DNA of 64,000 nt from NCBI GenBank assembly GCA_028554755.1, contig JAPTOF010000010.1:8840001-8904000 (forward strand), read 5' to 3'. The DNA comes from Cordia subcordata. Lineage: Eukaryota > Streptophyta > Magnoliopsida > Boraginales > Cordiaceae. The notes under the pieces are model-generated. The model did no database searches. It worked only from the letters and a program-made list of their open reading frames with translations, and was not told the DNA's origin. Shown piece after piece: positions 1-10,789 of the stretch (its first letter is position 1; each line of letters begins with the position of its first letter). The position numbers and the translations under genes were made by a program.

Positions 1-655
1 GACTCAGCACGTCGAAAAACGTCGGGTAAGGCTTTGGTCAAACTCGGTCAACCCTTGGTCAATGGTCAACGGTCAAAGTCAACCCCGGTCAAACCCTGGT
101 CAACTCTGGTCAACGCCGGTCGAAGGTCAAAACAGTTTTTTTTTTTTTTTTGTTTCAGGACTAAATCTAAGCCCAAATAAAAATTTCTTTTTTATTCTTT
201 TGGCCTAAACTAAGCCCAAACCCAAAAAAGAAATTTATTATTTTTCTGGCTTAGAACCCAAGCCCAACAAAAAATTAATTAACCCAAGACCCAAGGCCTA
301 GCCAAAATTGGATAAGGCCACTACCCAGGCCCGATCCAAATAAACCCAAAGACCCAAAGCCTACAAACCCTAAACCTGCTTTACAAACTTGAACCAATTT
401 CCAAAAATAATACCGAATACCAAAACCAACCTCAAGAGCACGTGAACTCTATCTTCTTCGCTTGTTCTTCAAACCCAAACACGAACCAGACCGGCGCAAG
501 CTTCCACTCCAACCAGCAACGCTCAACGAGACAAAGACCGAGCACTCCTCGAACAAATACCTTTGTTTAGTTAGGCACCGTTTGGTTTGAGAAATTTTGG
601 TTTCACAGTGAGTTTTGATTTTTCCTTTTTCCCTCAAGCAGCGGAATATATCTAA

Positions 656-667
656 GCTCTGATACCA
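656..667 (-). promoter_or_regulatory. primer-binding site (initiator tRNA-Met type)
   Basis: On the - strand the sequence is TGGTATCAGAGC, the standard complement of the plant initiator tRNA-Met 3' end, three bases after the LTR end. This fixes the direction of the element. Confidence 0.85.
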
Positions 668-670
668 GTT

Positions 671-1036
671 TGTTGGGGAAAAACATGCAAACATGAAGAA
701 TACGAGAAGAAATAACGGACACAAGAAATTACGTGGTTCGGCTTTGAAGCCTACGTCCACGGGCAACAGAGAATAATTATATTACTGATCACGAATGCTA
801 CAAGGCTCTCACTTTGGTTTCTCTCACCCCACATACCATAAGAGGTATGAACCTCTACACCCCCATGGGGTGCGACCCTAAGGCACCAAATACAATGTCC
901 TAGCCCCTATTTATAGTATACAAGTATCCTAATCCGTATTCTACAAGGATAAGGAAACAATATACTACTAGGAAAAGTAAACAGTATACTACAAGGAAAA
1001 GGACACATATTAATTTAATACGGGCCACATTCAACA
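671..1036 (-). repeat. 5' LTR of the left-edge copia element
   Basis: The 366-bp LTR is bounded by TGTTG...CAACA. A TATA-like CTATAAATAGG on the - strand lies around 902-915. The 3' part (U5) is nearly the same as in the LTRs at 21051 and 25840; the 5' part (U3) is not alignable by eye. Confidence 0.8.
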
Positions 1037-1859
1037 ATATGGAAAGACATCTGTTCTTGTCAAGGATGAGATAGAAAAAAATTTAATAGTGGGGTCATTT
1101 CTAACGTTATTTTTTCTTTTTGATGGAGGCCGTGACAAAACGTATGGTAATCACTCTTGGGAAGAAAACATTTCTAACATTTGTCTTAGAAAATCTCTGA
1201 TTGTGTTGAGTGGGTCCTTGAGAACATAAATCCTCAACGATGAGTTTAGTTTGAAATTTACATGTCAATCTGTATATTTGTTAGTTTCTTTATAAATGAT
1301 GTTTGAAATCCTATCTGGTTGATCATCCTTTTACGTTTCCCAACAATCGGCAAGATAGGTCTTATTTACTAGCTAGAATCTTTGATCCGTGAGGTTGTTT
1401 CAACTTCAAGTACTCTTACACACCTCTATTAATGGCTTCTCATAGGCCTTCATAAAGATCTCTAGTGTCTTCCACATTAGGGGTGGTATACCGTGGTTTA
1501 TCACACAAATCCGAGAATCCACTCGTCGTGTTCATCGCGTACTCACTATTAGAAATTGGTGAATTGGAGACAGAAACTTTATACTTAATTTTCTAATAAG
1601 TTAATATAAATTTGAGAAGGAAAATTTTCCGTCTTAATTAAGGTGAAATTTTCTATCTCAAAACTTAAGACGAGGGTTTTTTAAAAGGAAAATTTTCGTT
1701 TCAAATCACGTCTCAAATTCATTTTGAGACAGAATTTTGTCAAATTTTAAAATTTTTTGTTGTGACTAAACTATTGGTAGAATAATTGCTAATACAGAGA
1801 AGATATCATCTACAAAGAAGATGTCTAGAGGTGACAAAACAGGTTGAGACTCATAGGTT

Positions 1860-2220
1860 GACCAGCTTAACTCGCCAAAAAAGAGGATTAGGGTTGAGGA
1901 TGTAATGATCCGCCAAACAAACGGGTCAACCTAACCCAACCCGCCAAATTGGCAAGTCGGATTGGGTCAACCCACGCGTGGCCTGTGATCCCGTCAAAGA
2001 GGCCCGCCAACCTGCAAAATGACCCATGAACCCCGCCTAACCCCACCAAAATGACCTGCAAACTCGTCAAAGCGACCCACATAACCCGTTATAATAACCT
2101 GCCTAACTCATCAACCCATTAAAATCGGCTTAGGGTTTTAACCCGTTTGTTAAACGGGTCAACCTGACTCGACCCTCAATAAAACGGGTCAAGTTGACCC
2201 GCGGGTATCCGTTTGCCACT
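1860..2220. repeat. degenerate CCCGCCAA/GGGTCAACC repeat tract
   Basis: Short irregular units such as ACCCGCCAAATTGG, GGCCCGCCAACCTGC and CGGGTCAACCTGACTCGACCC recur with variable spacing. Similar tracts occur at the edges of several plant transposon families; I cannot assign this one. A short ORF on - (1888-2082) is only repeat translated. Confidence 0.5.
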
Positions 2221-3000
2221 TCTAAAGATATCCAAGCAGCATAGGCTTAGTTAAATGTACAATGCTTGGGGGAGGTAGAAATATTTGAAACCCAAGCATA
2301 TGTAGCGATAAAAGGGATGTAGCTGGGGTGCTTACGGTTCAGATATACATGGCATGGAAGGAGCAAGTAAATCAAATGTACGTCTCAGTCATTGGTGGTT
2401 TGGAGAGAGAGGCTTATGCTTTTGGTTACCAGCTTTAATATTACCAGTGCTTTCATATCCTGTACTTTGTACGAATTTATTTAGCTTCTCTGTGTGTTTT
2501 TTAGTTTTCTAAATATTTATAAATGTGATTTTTTATTACTTTTAGGTTTTCGTGTGTTTTTTTATTATTTTTAAATATCTATAAAAATTAATTCCAGTGC
2601 TTTTTATTTTTATTTTTGAAATATCCTATGAATATGATGCCATTACGTGCAAAAATTAGTTATGACTATTAATATTCACTTGAATAATGCAATGATATGT
2701 CTTAACCATTTTATTTAGTAAATATTTACAATTAAATAATACTTTTAGTCCACCAAATTAGTAATGTTATTTTAGTCATATTAGGATAAATATTTAATGG
2801 CGGGAGTTAAATTGGACGTTTCTTGAAAAATGATTGATTTGGATATTTTGAAATAATAAAGATTGGATATAAAAAGAAATAACGGTAACTTGCAGTGATG
2901 ATAGAGATTTATTAGTATTAAAGACTATTTAATATAAACAAACAATAAAACTTAATTAAAAGATGACATGGCATCCCTAAAGTCTCTTAAACTTTGATGG

Positions 3001-3065
3001 AGTATCATCATCATCATCATTACTACTACTACTACGACTACTACTACTACTACTACTACTATTAC
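3001..3065. repeat. (ATC)n/(TAC)n microsatellite
   Basis: A run of ATC units passes into TAC units with single interruptions. Confidence 0.9.
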
Positions 3066-3749
3066 TACTATAATATTATAATTATATAGAAGAATTACTA
3101 AATATCATTTCATTTTCTGTTATAATTTTTGTACCATTATTTTTATTTAAATTTTTAAAAATAATAGGAACTAATTTAATAAAAATATTGGTATTTATAA
3201 CATAATTTTCTTATTTTTTAGTGTACTATATCTCTAAAATCTATATCACATAATATTATATTATATAATGGGACAAATTTGAATAAGCTGTAAAATATTA
3301 AGGACTAATATAAATATATAGAAATAATGAAAATTTTAAATAATGAAAATTTTGACTATGTTTATTGGCTAGTTTGACTATGTCCTTAAGATATTATCAA
3401 CTAATTTAAATAGTTTAAAAGTCCTCATTATTTTACTCGTATTTACAATAACTTTATTAAATATAAAGGAAGGATATAAAATTTCTTAACTAATAAATAC
3501 TAAATTGGTTGTTTAATTTAGGGACTAATTTGACTATGTAGTAAAATATTATAAATCAATTTGAACATTTTAAAACAATAAGAGTTTAGTTAAAGGAAAA
3601 TAACAATGTTAGAAGCTTAAAACATAATTTATACTTTTGAAATTAATAATCTTTTTAACCTTGTACGTTACCATGTGTGAAAGTATAAAATTAACTTGTA
3701 CTCTCTCAATAGAAGTTGATGTAACATGTCTCTTTGAGCTCTACTGGAT

Positions 3750-3785
3750 ACATACATATATATATATATATATATATGTATGTAT
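3750..3785. repeat. (AT)n microsatellite with palindromic flanks
   Basis: CATACATAC, then about 12 AT units, then GTATGTAT, so the whole stretch is self-complementary and could form a hairpin. It lies about 600 bp upstream of UGT-1. Confidence 0.85.
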
Positions 3786-4377
3786 AGGATAGTTTACACC
3801 AATTTCTTAATATTGAAACTCAGAGCAAGTTAGTAATTTAGTATTCTTGAGTTACCACTCATCTAAAAATTTAAACTTATAGAGAGGATATTTGTTTATT
3901 TATTTGGTTAACAAGCATTAATCAATAAGTTGACATTTCCATTTCTGAATTGCAAATTGTCAAATATTTGAGCTTGGAGATGCATATTCACGCAAGTGTT
4001 TCTATTGATAGTTGAAGATGCTGTCATTTGTAATGATCATGACTTCCTCTCGTCAATCAAGTTTTTGGTTTTCTACTATAATGGTAACATACTTTTTAAC
4101 CAAAATTTCTAGTACGAGTGTATTGGTTTTGGGTCAATGAAAACTTGTTTTACAAACGAAGAAAGAGAAAAGATCATCATTTTTTTCCCCTCTTTTGTCG
4201 AACTTCAATCATCATCTCAGACGTCATTATTGTCATTCAATTCCTGCCTTACAAGACCTCGAGGCCCATAAATCGACACGTACATACTAGTCCCTTCTGG
4301 CACCCTCAATAACACATACACACGAAGAAATTAATCTGCAAGTGTAGAGGAAAAATTAGTCTCCGGCAGGTACAGCC

Positions 4378-5775
4378 ATGACGCAAATCCCCCATGTCCT
4401 CGTGGTAACATTTCCCACACAGGGCCACATCAATCCAGGCCTCCGTTTCGCTGAGCAGCTCATCAAAAGGGGCGTAAAAGTTACCTTCGCCACGACTATT
4501 TATGCCCATCGTCGCATGTTAAAAGCTGGAGGCGTGCTTAAGGGCTTAAACATTGTGGACTTCTCGGATGGATATGATGAAGGCTGCCAACTCAATCCGA
4601 AAGATGCCGATCAATACATGACAGGGCTGAAGAATCGCGGGGCGAAAGCCTTAAGGGAGATCATACTCGGCATTGCTGATCAAGGCTGCCCGATAACGTA
4701 CCTGGTCTATGCTGCTTTGCTTCCTTGGGGTGCAGACTTGGCTCATGAATTTCACATTCCATCTGCTCTTCTTTATACTCAACCTGCGACAGTTTTTGAT
4801 ATATTCTACTATTACTTCAATGGCTATAAGGAAGAGATCAGTAAAAACGGCAATGGCTCCGATTGGTCAATTCAGCTACCTGGACTTCCATTGCTCTCAA
4901 GCAGTGATCTGCCATCCTTTTTGGTGTCTTCAACTGCAGATGTATATACTTTTGCACTGCCATCATTGAAGGAGCACCTAGATAAACTTGATGTCCAAGA
5001 GAAGCCCAAAATACTTTTCAACACATTCGATGCACTTGAGCCTGATGCTCTCAAGGCCATTGAGAAGTACAACATGATTGTTGTTGGACCCTTGATTCCA
5101 TCATCTTTCTTGGATGGAAAAGATCCTACAGGGAGTACTTCATCTGGCGGTGACCTTTTCGAAAAATCAAAGGACTACAACGAATGGTTAAACTCAAAGC
5201 TTGAATCTTCAGTTGTTTATGTATCATTTGGGAGTATGTTGAATCTACCGAAACATCAAATGGAGGAGATCGCAAAAGGGTTGCTAGAGACAGGTAGGCC
5301 ATTTCTGTGGGTGATAAGAGAGAACGAAAATGGAGAAGAGAAGTTAAGCTGCATGGAAGAATTGGAGCAACAAGGCATGATAGTGCCATGGTGTTCGCAA
5401 CTAGAGGTTCTAACACATCCATCTTTGGGATGTTTTGTGACACATTGTGGATGGAATTCTACATTGGAAAGCTTAACTTGCGGTGTGCCGCTTGTGGCTT
5501 TTCCTCAATGGACAGATCAAGCCACAAATGCTAAGCTCATACAAGATGTGTGGAGGACAGGGATAAGGGTAACAGTAAAGGAAGATGGAAGAGCTGGGAG
5601 TGATGAGATCAAGAGGTGTATAGAGATGGTTATGGATGGTGGAGAAAGAGGGCAAGAGCTGAGAAGAAATGCTAGGAAATGGAAAGATTTGGCAAGGGAA
5701 TCTATGCAGGAAGGTGGTTCTTCATGTAAGAATCTGCAATCATTTGTTGAAGAAGTTGGAAAGATTTCTAGGTAG
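4378..5775 (+). CDS. UGT-1: UDP-glycosyltransferase, UGT75-like
   Basis: An intact, intronless 465-codon frame, normal length for a plant family-1 UGT. The N-terminal acceptor domain starts PHVLVVTFPTQGHINP; His17 in GHINP is the expected catalytic base. The C-terminal donor domain has a complete 44-residue PSPG box at residues 338-381, opening WCSQLEVLTHPSLG, with the HCGWNS core and closing FPQWTDQ; the final Gln is the residue linked to UDP-glucose preference. The protein would be cytosolic: no signal peptide or membrane segment is seen. By family it should move glucose from UDP-glucose to a hydroxyl or carboxyl group of a small molecule. UGT75 members act on anthocyanins, auxin and related acids, and crocetin; the substrate here cannot be read from sequence. 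The first ATG in a GTACAGCC-ATG context is used, matching UGT-2. Paralogue of UGT-2, UGT-3 and UGT-4. Confidence 0.95.
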   Translation: MTQIPHVLVVTFPTQGHINPGLRFAEQLIKRGVKVTFATTIYAHRRMLKAGGVLKGLNIVDFSDGYDEGCQLNPKDADQYMTGLKNRGAKALREIILGIADQGCPITYLVYAALLPWGADLAHEFHIPSALLYTQPATVFDIFYYYFNGYKEEISKNGNGSDWSIQLPGLPLLSSSDLPSFLVSSTADVYTFALPSLKEHLDKLDVQEKPKILFNTFDALEPDALKAIEKYNMIVVGPLIPSSFLDGKDPTGSTSSGGDLFEKSKDYNEWLNSKLESSVVYVSFGSMLNLPKHQMEEIAKGLLETGRPFLWVIRENENGEEKLSCMEELEQQGMIVPWCSQLEVLTHPSLGCFVTHCGWNSTLESLTCGVPLVAFPQWTDQATNAKLIQDVWRTGIRVTVKEDGRAGSDEIKRCIEMVMDGGERGQELRRNARKWKDLARESMQEGGSSCKNLQSFVEEVGKISR

Positions 5776-6378
5776 AGGAGTGTAAACCTTCAAGGTCCCT
5801 TCTGGTCCTAGAAATCGTCCAAAAAAAACCTGCCACGAAACTATTGAGCGGAGGCAAAAATATGATAAGTATTTTCTTTTTTTGGCCTTTACTAAGCTAG
5901 GCAAGGATTTATTATTTAGTTGTATCTGATGAATCTTAGTATTTTACCCGACGTCGACTTTTCCTATCTACATTTTTTTTTTGGTTTTGTATTTTGGAGA
6001 AATAAAATGGGGTCTTATCACCAGTTTAGTTTGGTGCTTCTCGTGTATCACTCTTCAAATTAATAACAAGGTTAGCAATGATTATTGATTAACAATTAAA
6101 GCTGGGGTCGTGCCTTTTATTGATTATCAATTTTTTTTTGTTCTAGATGTATTCCCATTTTTTAAACTAAATCCATTTGTTTTACTGTATTTCATATTAG
6201 TTAGTGATTAAATAAATAAATTGTGTGTTTTATTCGTATTAGTGCACGCAAGCAAATTGCGTTAGGGCAATTCAAAAATATGAAGAAACCTAACTTGAAA
6301 ATAAACGATTTTCCATTTTAATAAGAAGACCCAGATTTGCTAGTTTCAAGTGACAAATGAGCGCTGAAAGTTAGACGC
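5776..6378. other. 3' flank of UGT-1
   Basis: Non-coding, AT-rich. It contains the candidate poly(A) signal and no other feature I can support. Confidence 0.5.
6001..6006 (+). terminator. possible poly(A) signal of UGT-1
   Basis: AATAAA lies about 225 nt after the UGT-1 stop, preceded by T-rich sequence. Position is plausible for a plant 3' UTR; not proven. Confidence 0.45.
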
Positions 6379-6387
6379 AAGATTTTA

Positions 6388-7185
6388 GGAAAAAAGACAT
6401 TTAAATTCCTTATTTGTAGCTATTAGACCAAATAGGTTCTTTAATTTTTCTTTTTCTCTTTTCAAGTCCCTCAATGTTAAAAATGTCATTTTTGCCTTTA
6501 ATGAGGCAAATGACATGACAAAATTCTAATATCTCTTATTTTTTTATTTTTGAATTATTCATTCATCACTTGAATTTTAAAAAAAAATTCTATTATTTTT
6601 TATTTTTAAAATTTTCACCACTTGGATTTTAAAAAAATTCTAATATTTTTCATTTTATTTTTAAATTTATTCTAATATAGTTACAAGCCTTTTTCTCATA
6701 TCATAGGTCTAGAATAATTTTTTCTTAAAGGCCTATTCAGCTGTGTTATCATAGAATGCATTTGTAGCTAATTCAGAGTGATCATCATTTTCCAAGGGAC
6801 TTGAGAAATTTAGAACAAAAAGTTTCAAGAAATAAAAGTAGCACAATCATTGTGTTATCAGTTTGACGACCCTGTATTAACAACTCTATTCTTTTCAAAA
6901 GAAGAATGACAACTATAACTTTAATTAAATGTTTTACAAAGTGTGAGGTGAATAATGTAAAAAACTAAATAAAAATATTAGAATTTTTTGTAAATTCAAG
7001 TCGTGAATGAATAATGTAAAATAAAAAAGAAAATTAAGAGAAATTAGAATTTTGCTATGTCATTGCCTCATTAAGCGCAAAAATGGTATTTTTTAACATA
7101 GAAAGATTTGGGAAAAGAAAAACAAAAACTAAGAGATCTATTTGGTTCAATGGTTAAAAATAAAGGATCTAAATGTCTTTTTCCC
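6388..7185. mobile_element. non-autonomous Mutator-like element (MULE), 798 bp
   Basis: Long imperfect terminal inverted repeats of roughly 200 bp begin GGAAAAAAGACATTTA on the left and GGGAAAAAGACATTTA (reverse complement) on the right. A perfect 9-bp target duplication AAGATTTTA flanks the element at 6379-6387 and 7186-7194. Nine-base duplications with long inverted repeats are the hallmark of the Mutator superfamily. No coding sequence inside. Confidence 0.85.
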
Positions 7186-7194
7186 AAGATTTTA

Positions 7195-8250
7195 TATATG
7201 ACCCGATACCTAAATGCTGTTTATATAAATGACTATGGTTTCAGCTCATCGGGATAGGGATAGGCAAAAGAGAAATTTTTGTCGATTGTGGATCACTCGA
7301 ATAAACACAGTAATCCGCGAGAAAAACATTTCATACATTCCATTCCAGATTTGGAGTTGGGATTTCATGACCTAACATGCAATTTTTTTTTTTTTTACGT
7401 TGGGCTTTTTCATTAACTAATAGAAATATCAACTAGTCTACCAAGTATTTGTACACTATCTAATTATTTATAGCATCATCTAGAAAATTGAGTGATTCCT
7501 TCTTTCTTTTAACTTGGAAAGTACCGATAGATACTATCAAAGAACAGGTGTTCTGAACAATAAAGTTCTTAGCTTTAAAGACTACAACTTCCATGTTTAA
7601 GCTTGGTCCAGTTCACCCTCTAACATAATGAAAAAATGGCTTCAAATCCAGCATGAAAATCAGCACTTAAAGTTAAGTCTCCCTTTGTTTGGAGGAAAAT
7701 GTTTTCTTGATTTTTTGATGTTTACTAATACCAGGAATAAATAAGTTAAAACAAAAAACATTCTTCAATTAACGAAAAGCTTTAGTTATAAACAGAGGGA
7801 TATGTTTTTTTAGTGGCGAAGATAAAAATAATAATTTTAGCATTGTAACTCTCTCCCCCTTTCTTTTACACATAGCCCGCGCCCCCAAACACCCCCGGTC
7901 CCTTTCCTTAATTTCATTGAAATAATTAAAAACTAAAAAATTAGAAACTTAAAAATAAAAAATTATAAACTAAAAACTAAGTAGAAAACTAAAAATTGAA
8001 TTATTTTGAAAAATAATATAAAAATTAAAAATTTTAATTTCTAAATTTTAATTTTATATTTCTTTTATATCTTTTAATTTTTAATTAAAATTTTAAAATT
8101 CTTATTTTCTATTTTATTTTTGATTTAATTAATATGTTTCTAATAGAAATGCATTTTGTAAAAGTTTTTTATTAAAATATTTTTCAAGTATAATAGTCAA
8201 ATACAAAAAGTATTTTCCAATATGATAATCAAATATCAAAAGATATTCTA
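7195..8250. other. intergenic AT-rich DNA
   Basis: No gene, and no bounded repeat that I can define. From 7920 to 8250 the sequence is almost purely A/T with runs of AAAATTAAAA type. Confidence 0.5.
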
Positions 8251-8269
8251 TTTTTTAAAAATATTTTTC

Positions 8270-8494
8270 CCTCACATGTTGTTTAACCTGCGAACAAATG
8301 AAGCTGAAGAAAGAGGAAGTAATTATACGGCCATGGTCATTATTTTTACTAGTAAACCACGGGTGCAGAACACATCCAATATACTGTGAGCCAGTTAAGT
8401 TGAGAATACTCAACCGAAGGAAAGGGACTGGGTTTGAACCCGGCTCATAAACTGTATCCATCTTCAACTCCTACCACTGAATCATCCATGGGGA
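8270..8494 (-). mobile_element. tRNA-derived SINE, copy 1
   Basis: On the - strand the 5' part reads GATTCAGTGGTAGGAG, like an RNA polymerase III box A, and then GGGTTCAAACCC, like box B, about 40 nt later. The tail runs into A-rich sequence near 8270. The body resembles the stretch at 13705-13995 on +: both share ACTTAACTGG and the adjoining words in the same order. The exact ends and TSD are not resolved. Confidence 0.6.
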
Positions 8495-8514
8495 CGGTGA
8501 TGATCATTAACTAA

Positions 8515-8935
8515 GAGCCTGTCTGGCTTTGCTTTTTTTAAGTTGCTTATAAAGCTAGTGGTGCTTGTAAGCAAAAAGTTGCTTTTAAACTAGTAATAAA
8601 TAAGTATAGATGTGTTTAGATAATATGAGCTTATAATCTTCTGACATACTTAGTAAATAAGTGCTTATAAGTGGGAATATGAATTAAAATGATTGAAAAT
8701 GACATATCATTAATTAATGTGATAAAAATTATTATTGTAATTTATTTGTCATTTTTAAGGGTAAATATATCTTTTTACACACTTTGACCAACAGTTTATA
8801 AGCACCCAAAAAGAAAGCTGTTGGCAGTTCTTTTTATTTTTTTACTAGCTTATAAGCTGCCACAAACTGCTTTGAAGCAGTTTTAGTTTTTGGCTTACAA
8901 GCTGGACCAGCTTATAAGCAAAGCCAAACACCCTC
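8515..8935. mobile_element. Tourist-like (PIF/Harbinger) MITE, 421 bp
   Basis: Terminal inverted repeats GAGCCTGTCTGGCTTTGCTT and GAGGGTGTTTGGCTTTGCTT, flanked by the 3-bp duplication TAA at 8512-8514 and 8936-8938. TAA duplications with G-rich ends are typical of Tourist elements. Non-coding. Confidence 0.85.
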
Positions 8936-8993
8936 TAAAGCATTTTTATGCTTCTTAGTTTTTACAATATATGGTCAACCTTGAAGCAAATAA

Positions 8994-9105
8994 AAATGAC
9001 GTGGGCCAAGCATTAAATATAAAGGAAACAAGGCATAACCAATAATATAAAATGACGTGGGCCAAGCATTAAATATAAATGAAACAAGGCATAACCAGTA
9101 CTATA
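8994..9105. repeat. 56-bp tandem duplication
   Basis: The unit AAATGACGTGGGCCAAGC... is present twice, at 8994-9049 and 9050-9105, with only a few differences. Confidence 0.9.
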
Positions 9106-9760
9106 AAGACTATGAGGCCCATAGGAAAATTATTAACAATGGCATTCATTGCTTTATTGTACCCCACATTATGGATTTTTATGTCGGACTTTTTTTCAGC
9201 TCACTTTTTGAAATCAACTCCATAGGTAACCTGATTTGCTATGCATGTTCAAAACTAGCCTTTTCGAAATCTCATAATTCGAATTCGAGTTTTGAAATTG
9301 CGTTAGGGGTTTTTTTTGACTGATTCATATATTCCCTGTGATGGTGTGGCAGCGAATATTGCAGAATTGAATTCCCAAAATTTGAAATCAAATTTCTGGA
9401 ATTCGAACGTGTTTTGGGAATTCGAAATTGAATTTTGCGAAGTTGATATTGAATTTTATGAATTCGAATTCAAGGAATCGAATATATTCCTTGCTGCTGG
9501 GTCATCTTGGGTCATTTTGTTGCAGAATGGATTCGAATTTCGATTTCCCAAAATTTGAGTTATAGTTATATACACACTCGCTTCCCTCCCTCCACAGCCT
9601 TATTCCAAACTTCACTCAAAATTTCATACCCTTACTCACTTCAAAACTTTATAACCTCAGTTACGTTTTTGTAGTACCTGCTTTGACTCTCTCCCACCAA
9701 AAATTTGTTTTAATTACTAGATATCTTCAATTTTTTTTGTAAATCATGTGTTCCCAAAAG

Positions 9761-10480
9761 ATGAATGCAAATGAAGCTGATGTTACTGTTAATTTATACT
9801 ATAGTGGCCACCAAAGTGAAACATCTCAGGGGCTTGACTATGTAGGTCCAAATTTACTATGTAAAAAAAAAATTATCTCGGAACAACATACAATCAACTT
9901 GTATCTCGTATATTCAGAAAGCTTGAATTGCAGCCTACTATTGATAAAGTTGATTTAGGTGATTGTGACCCCAAATGGGATGCAAACTTACAACAAGTAT
10001 ATCACTACCCGAGTGTCGTGAAGGACGACGAAGATGTACAGGACATGTACGAGACAGCTTGCATGAAAATGAACCGGTGTTAAGCGCACGTCATTATAGA
10101 TGTACAAGGTGATAACATGTACAACACACAACTAGTAGAAGAAGCACAACCATTTCAAACAACTATTGTTGATTTACTGGACTTGAACGTAGAACCATCT
10201 TATTATGCTGATGCATAGGTGGATATTCCAACAATGACGGCCGAGTTTTCCACATTTTATTATGATGCTACATTAGGGTATATGGCTGGTACTCCGATGA
10301 ACCGCCCGACTCGTAATGTGATGAACCGCTATGCTTGTACTGAGATGACCCCCTTACTGGGCATAGTATGCGTCGTGCGTCCTCTCATGCACTAGTGGAA
10401 CACTATACTGTTGGGATGATGATCGATGATGATGTTCGTGCTCTCGTGAATGATGATGCGTCTGCTGTGTCAGCAGCAGA
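9761..10480 (+). pseudogene. MULE-A transposase, N-terminal remnant
   Basis: The frame opens MNANEADVTVNLYYSG and continues DYVGPNL, matching the start of the MULE-B transposase at 27655. A stop interrupts at 9956-9958, but recognisable sequence continues: ETACMKMNR near 10050, and the leucine/aspartate-rich DLLDLNVEPSYY near 10170. In-frame stops follow TGT at 10081 and at 10218. Homology fades at about 10480. The DNA-binding, catalytic DDE and zinc-finger parts are absent, so no active transposase can come from it. The right boundary is approximate. Confidence 0.7.
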
Positions 10481-10789
10481 GGTGGGACCTCCCACATTGC
10501 ATTCCTTCCTTTAGGAGATACTAGTGTTGGTTCTATTGCAATGCGCTCTCACCTTTCAACTGTATTACTGAAGCTGCCTTATTATAGCCTATATCAACTG
10601 TACATCTCCTCTCAAATCGCCCTCACTATACTGCTACTGCATGCTATGAGCATGGTTGACTATATGTTGTCCATATACTGCCTAGTAAGAAAGTTACAGT
10701 AAATGTCAAATCACATTTCATTGTCAAATGAAGTTGAAGGAATTGAAGCATAGGGTTATGTCACTCACCAGATGTATCTCATCCTGTGT

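Larger units (their letters stand above)
1..1036 (-). mobile_element. 5' end of a Ty1/copia LTR retrotransposon, cut by the window edge
   Basis: Read on the - strand this is an LTR (671-1036) followed by a primer-binding site and untranslated leader that runs off the left edge. The leader matches the leader of the copia element at 21051-26171, for instance the shared stretch reading TTTTTCGACGTGCTGA on the coding strand. The LTR begins TGTTGAATGTGG and ends CCCCAACA. Its R/U5 half is close to that of the other copy, but its U3 half is different. The coding part and the other LTR lie outside the window, so the TSD cannot be tested. An ORF of about 105 codons at 449-766 lies in LTR and leader and is probably not a protein. 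Confidence 0.85.
1037..4377. other. intergenic DNA upstream of UGT-1
   Basis: No coding region is recognised. At 1860-2220 there is a degenerate GC-richer run of CCCGCCAA / GGGTCAACC units. At 3001-3065 there is an ATC/TAC trinucleotide microsatellite and at 3750-3780 an (AT)n tract with inverted GTATGTAT flanks. The rest is AT-rich. The 300 bp before the UGT-1 start should hold its promoter, but no good TATA box is seen at the expected distance. Confidence 0.6.

Noticed and set aside
4872..5655. Several ORFs on the - strand inside UGT-1 (4872-5075, 5126-5443, 5473-5655) and + ORFs in other frames
   Set aside because: Shadows of the UGT-1 codons; the same shadows recur inside UGT-2 and UGT-4.
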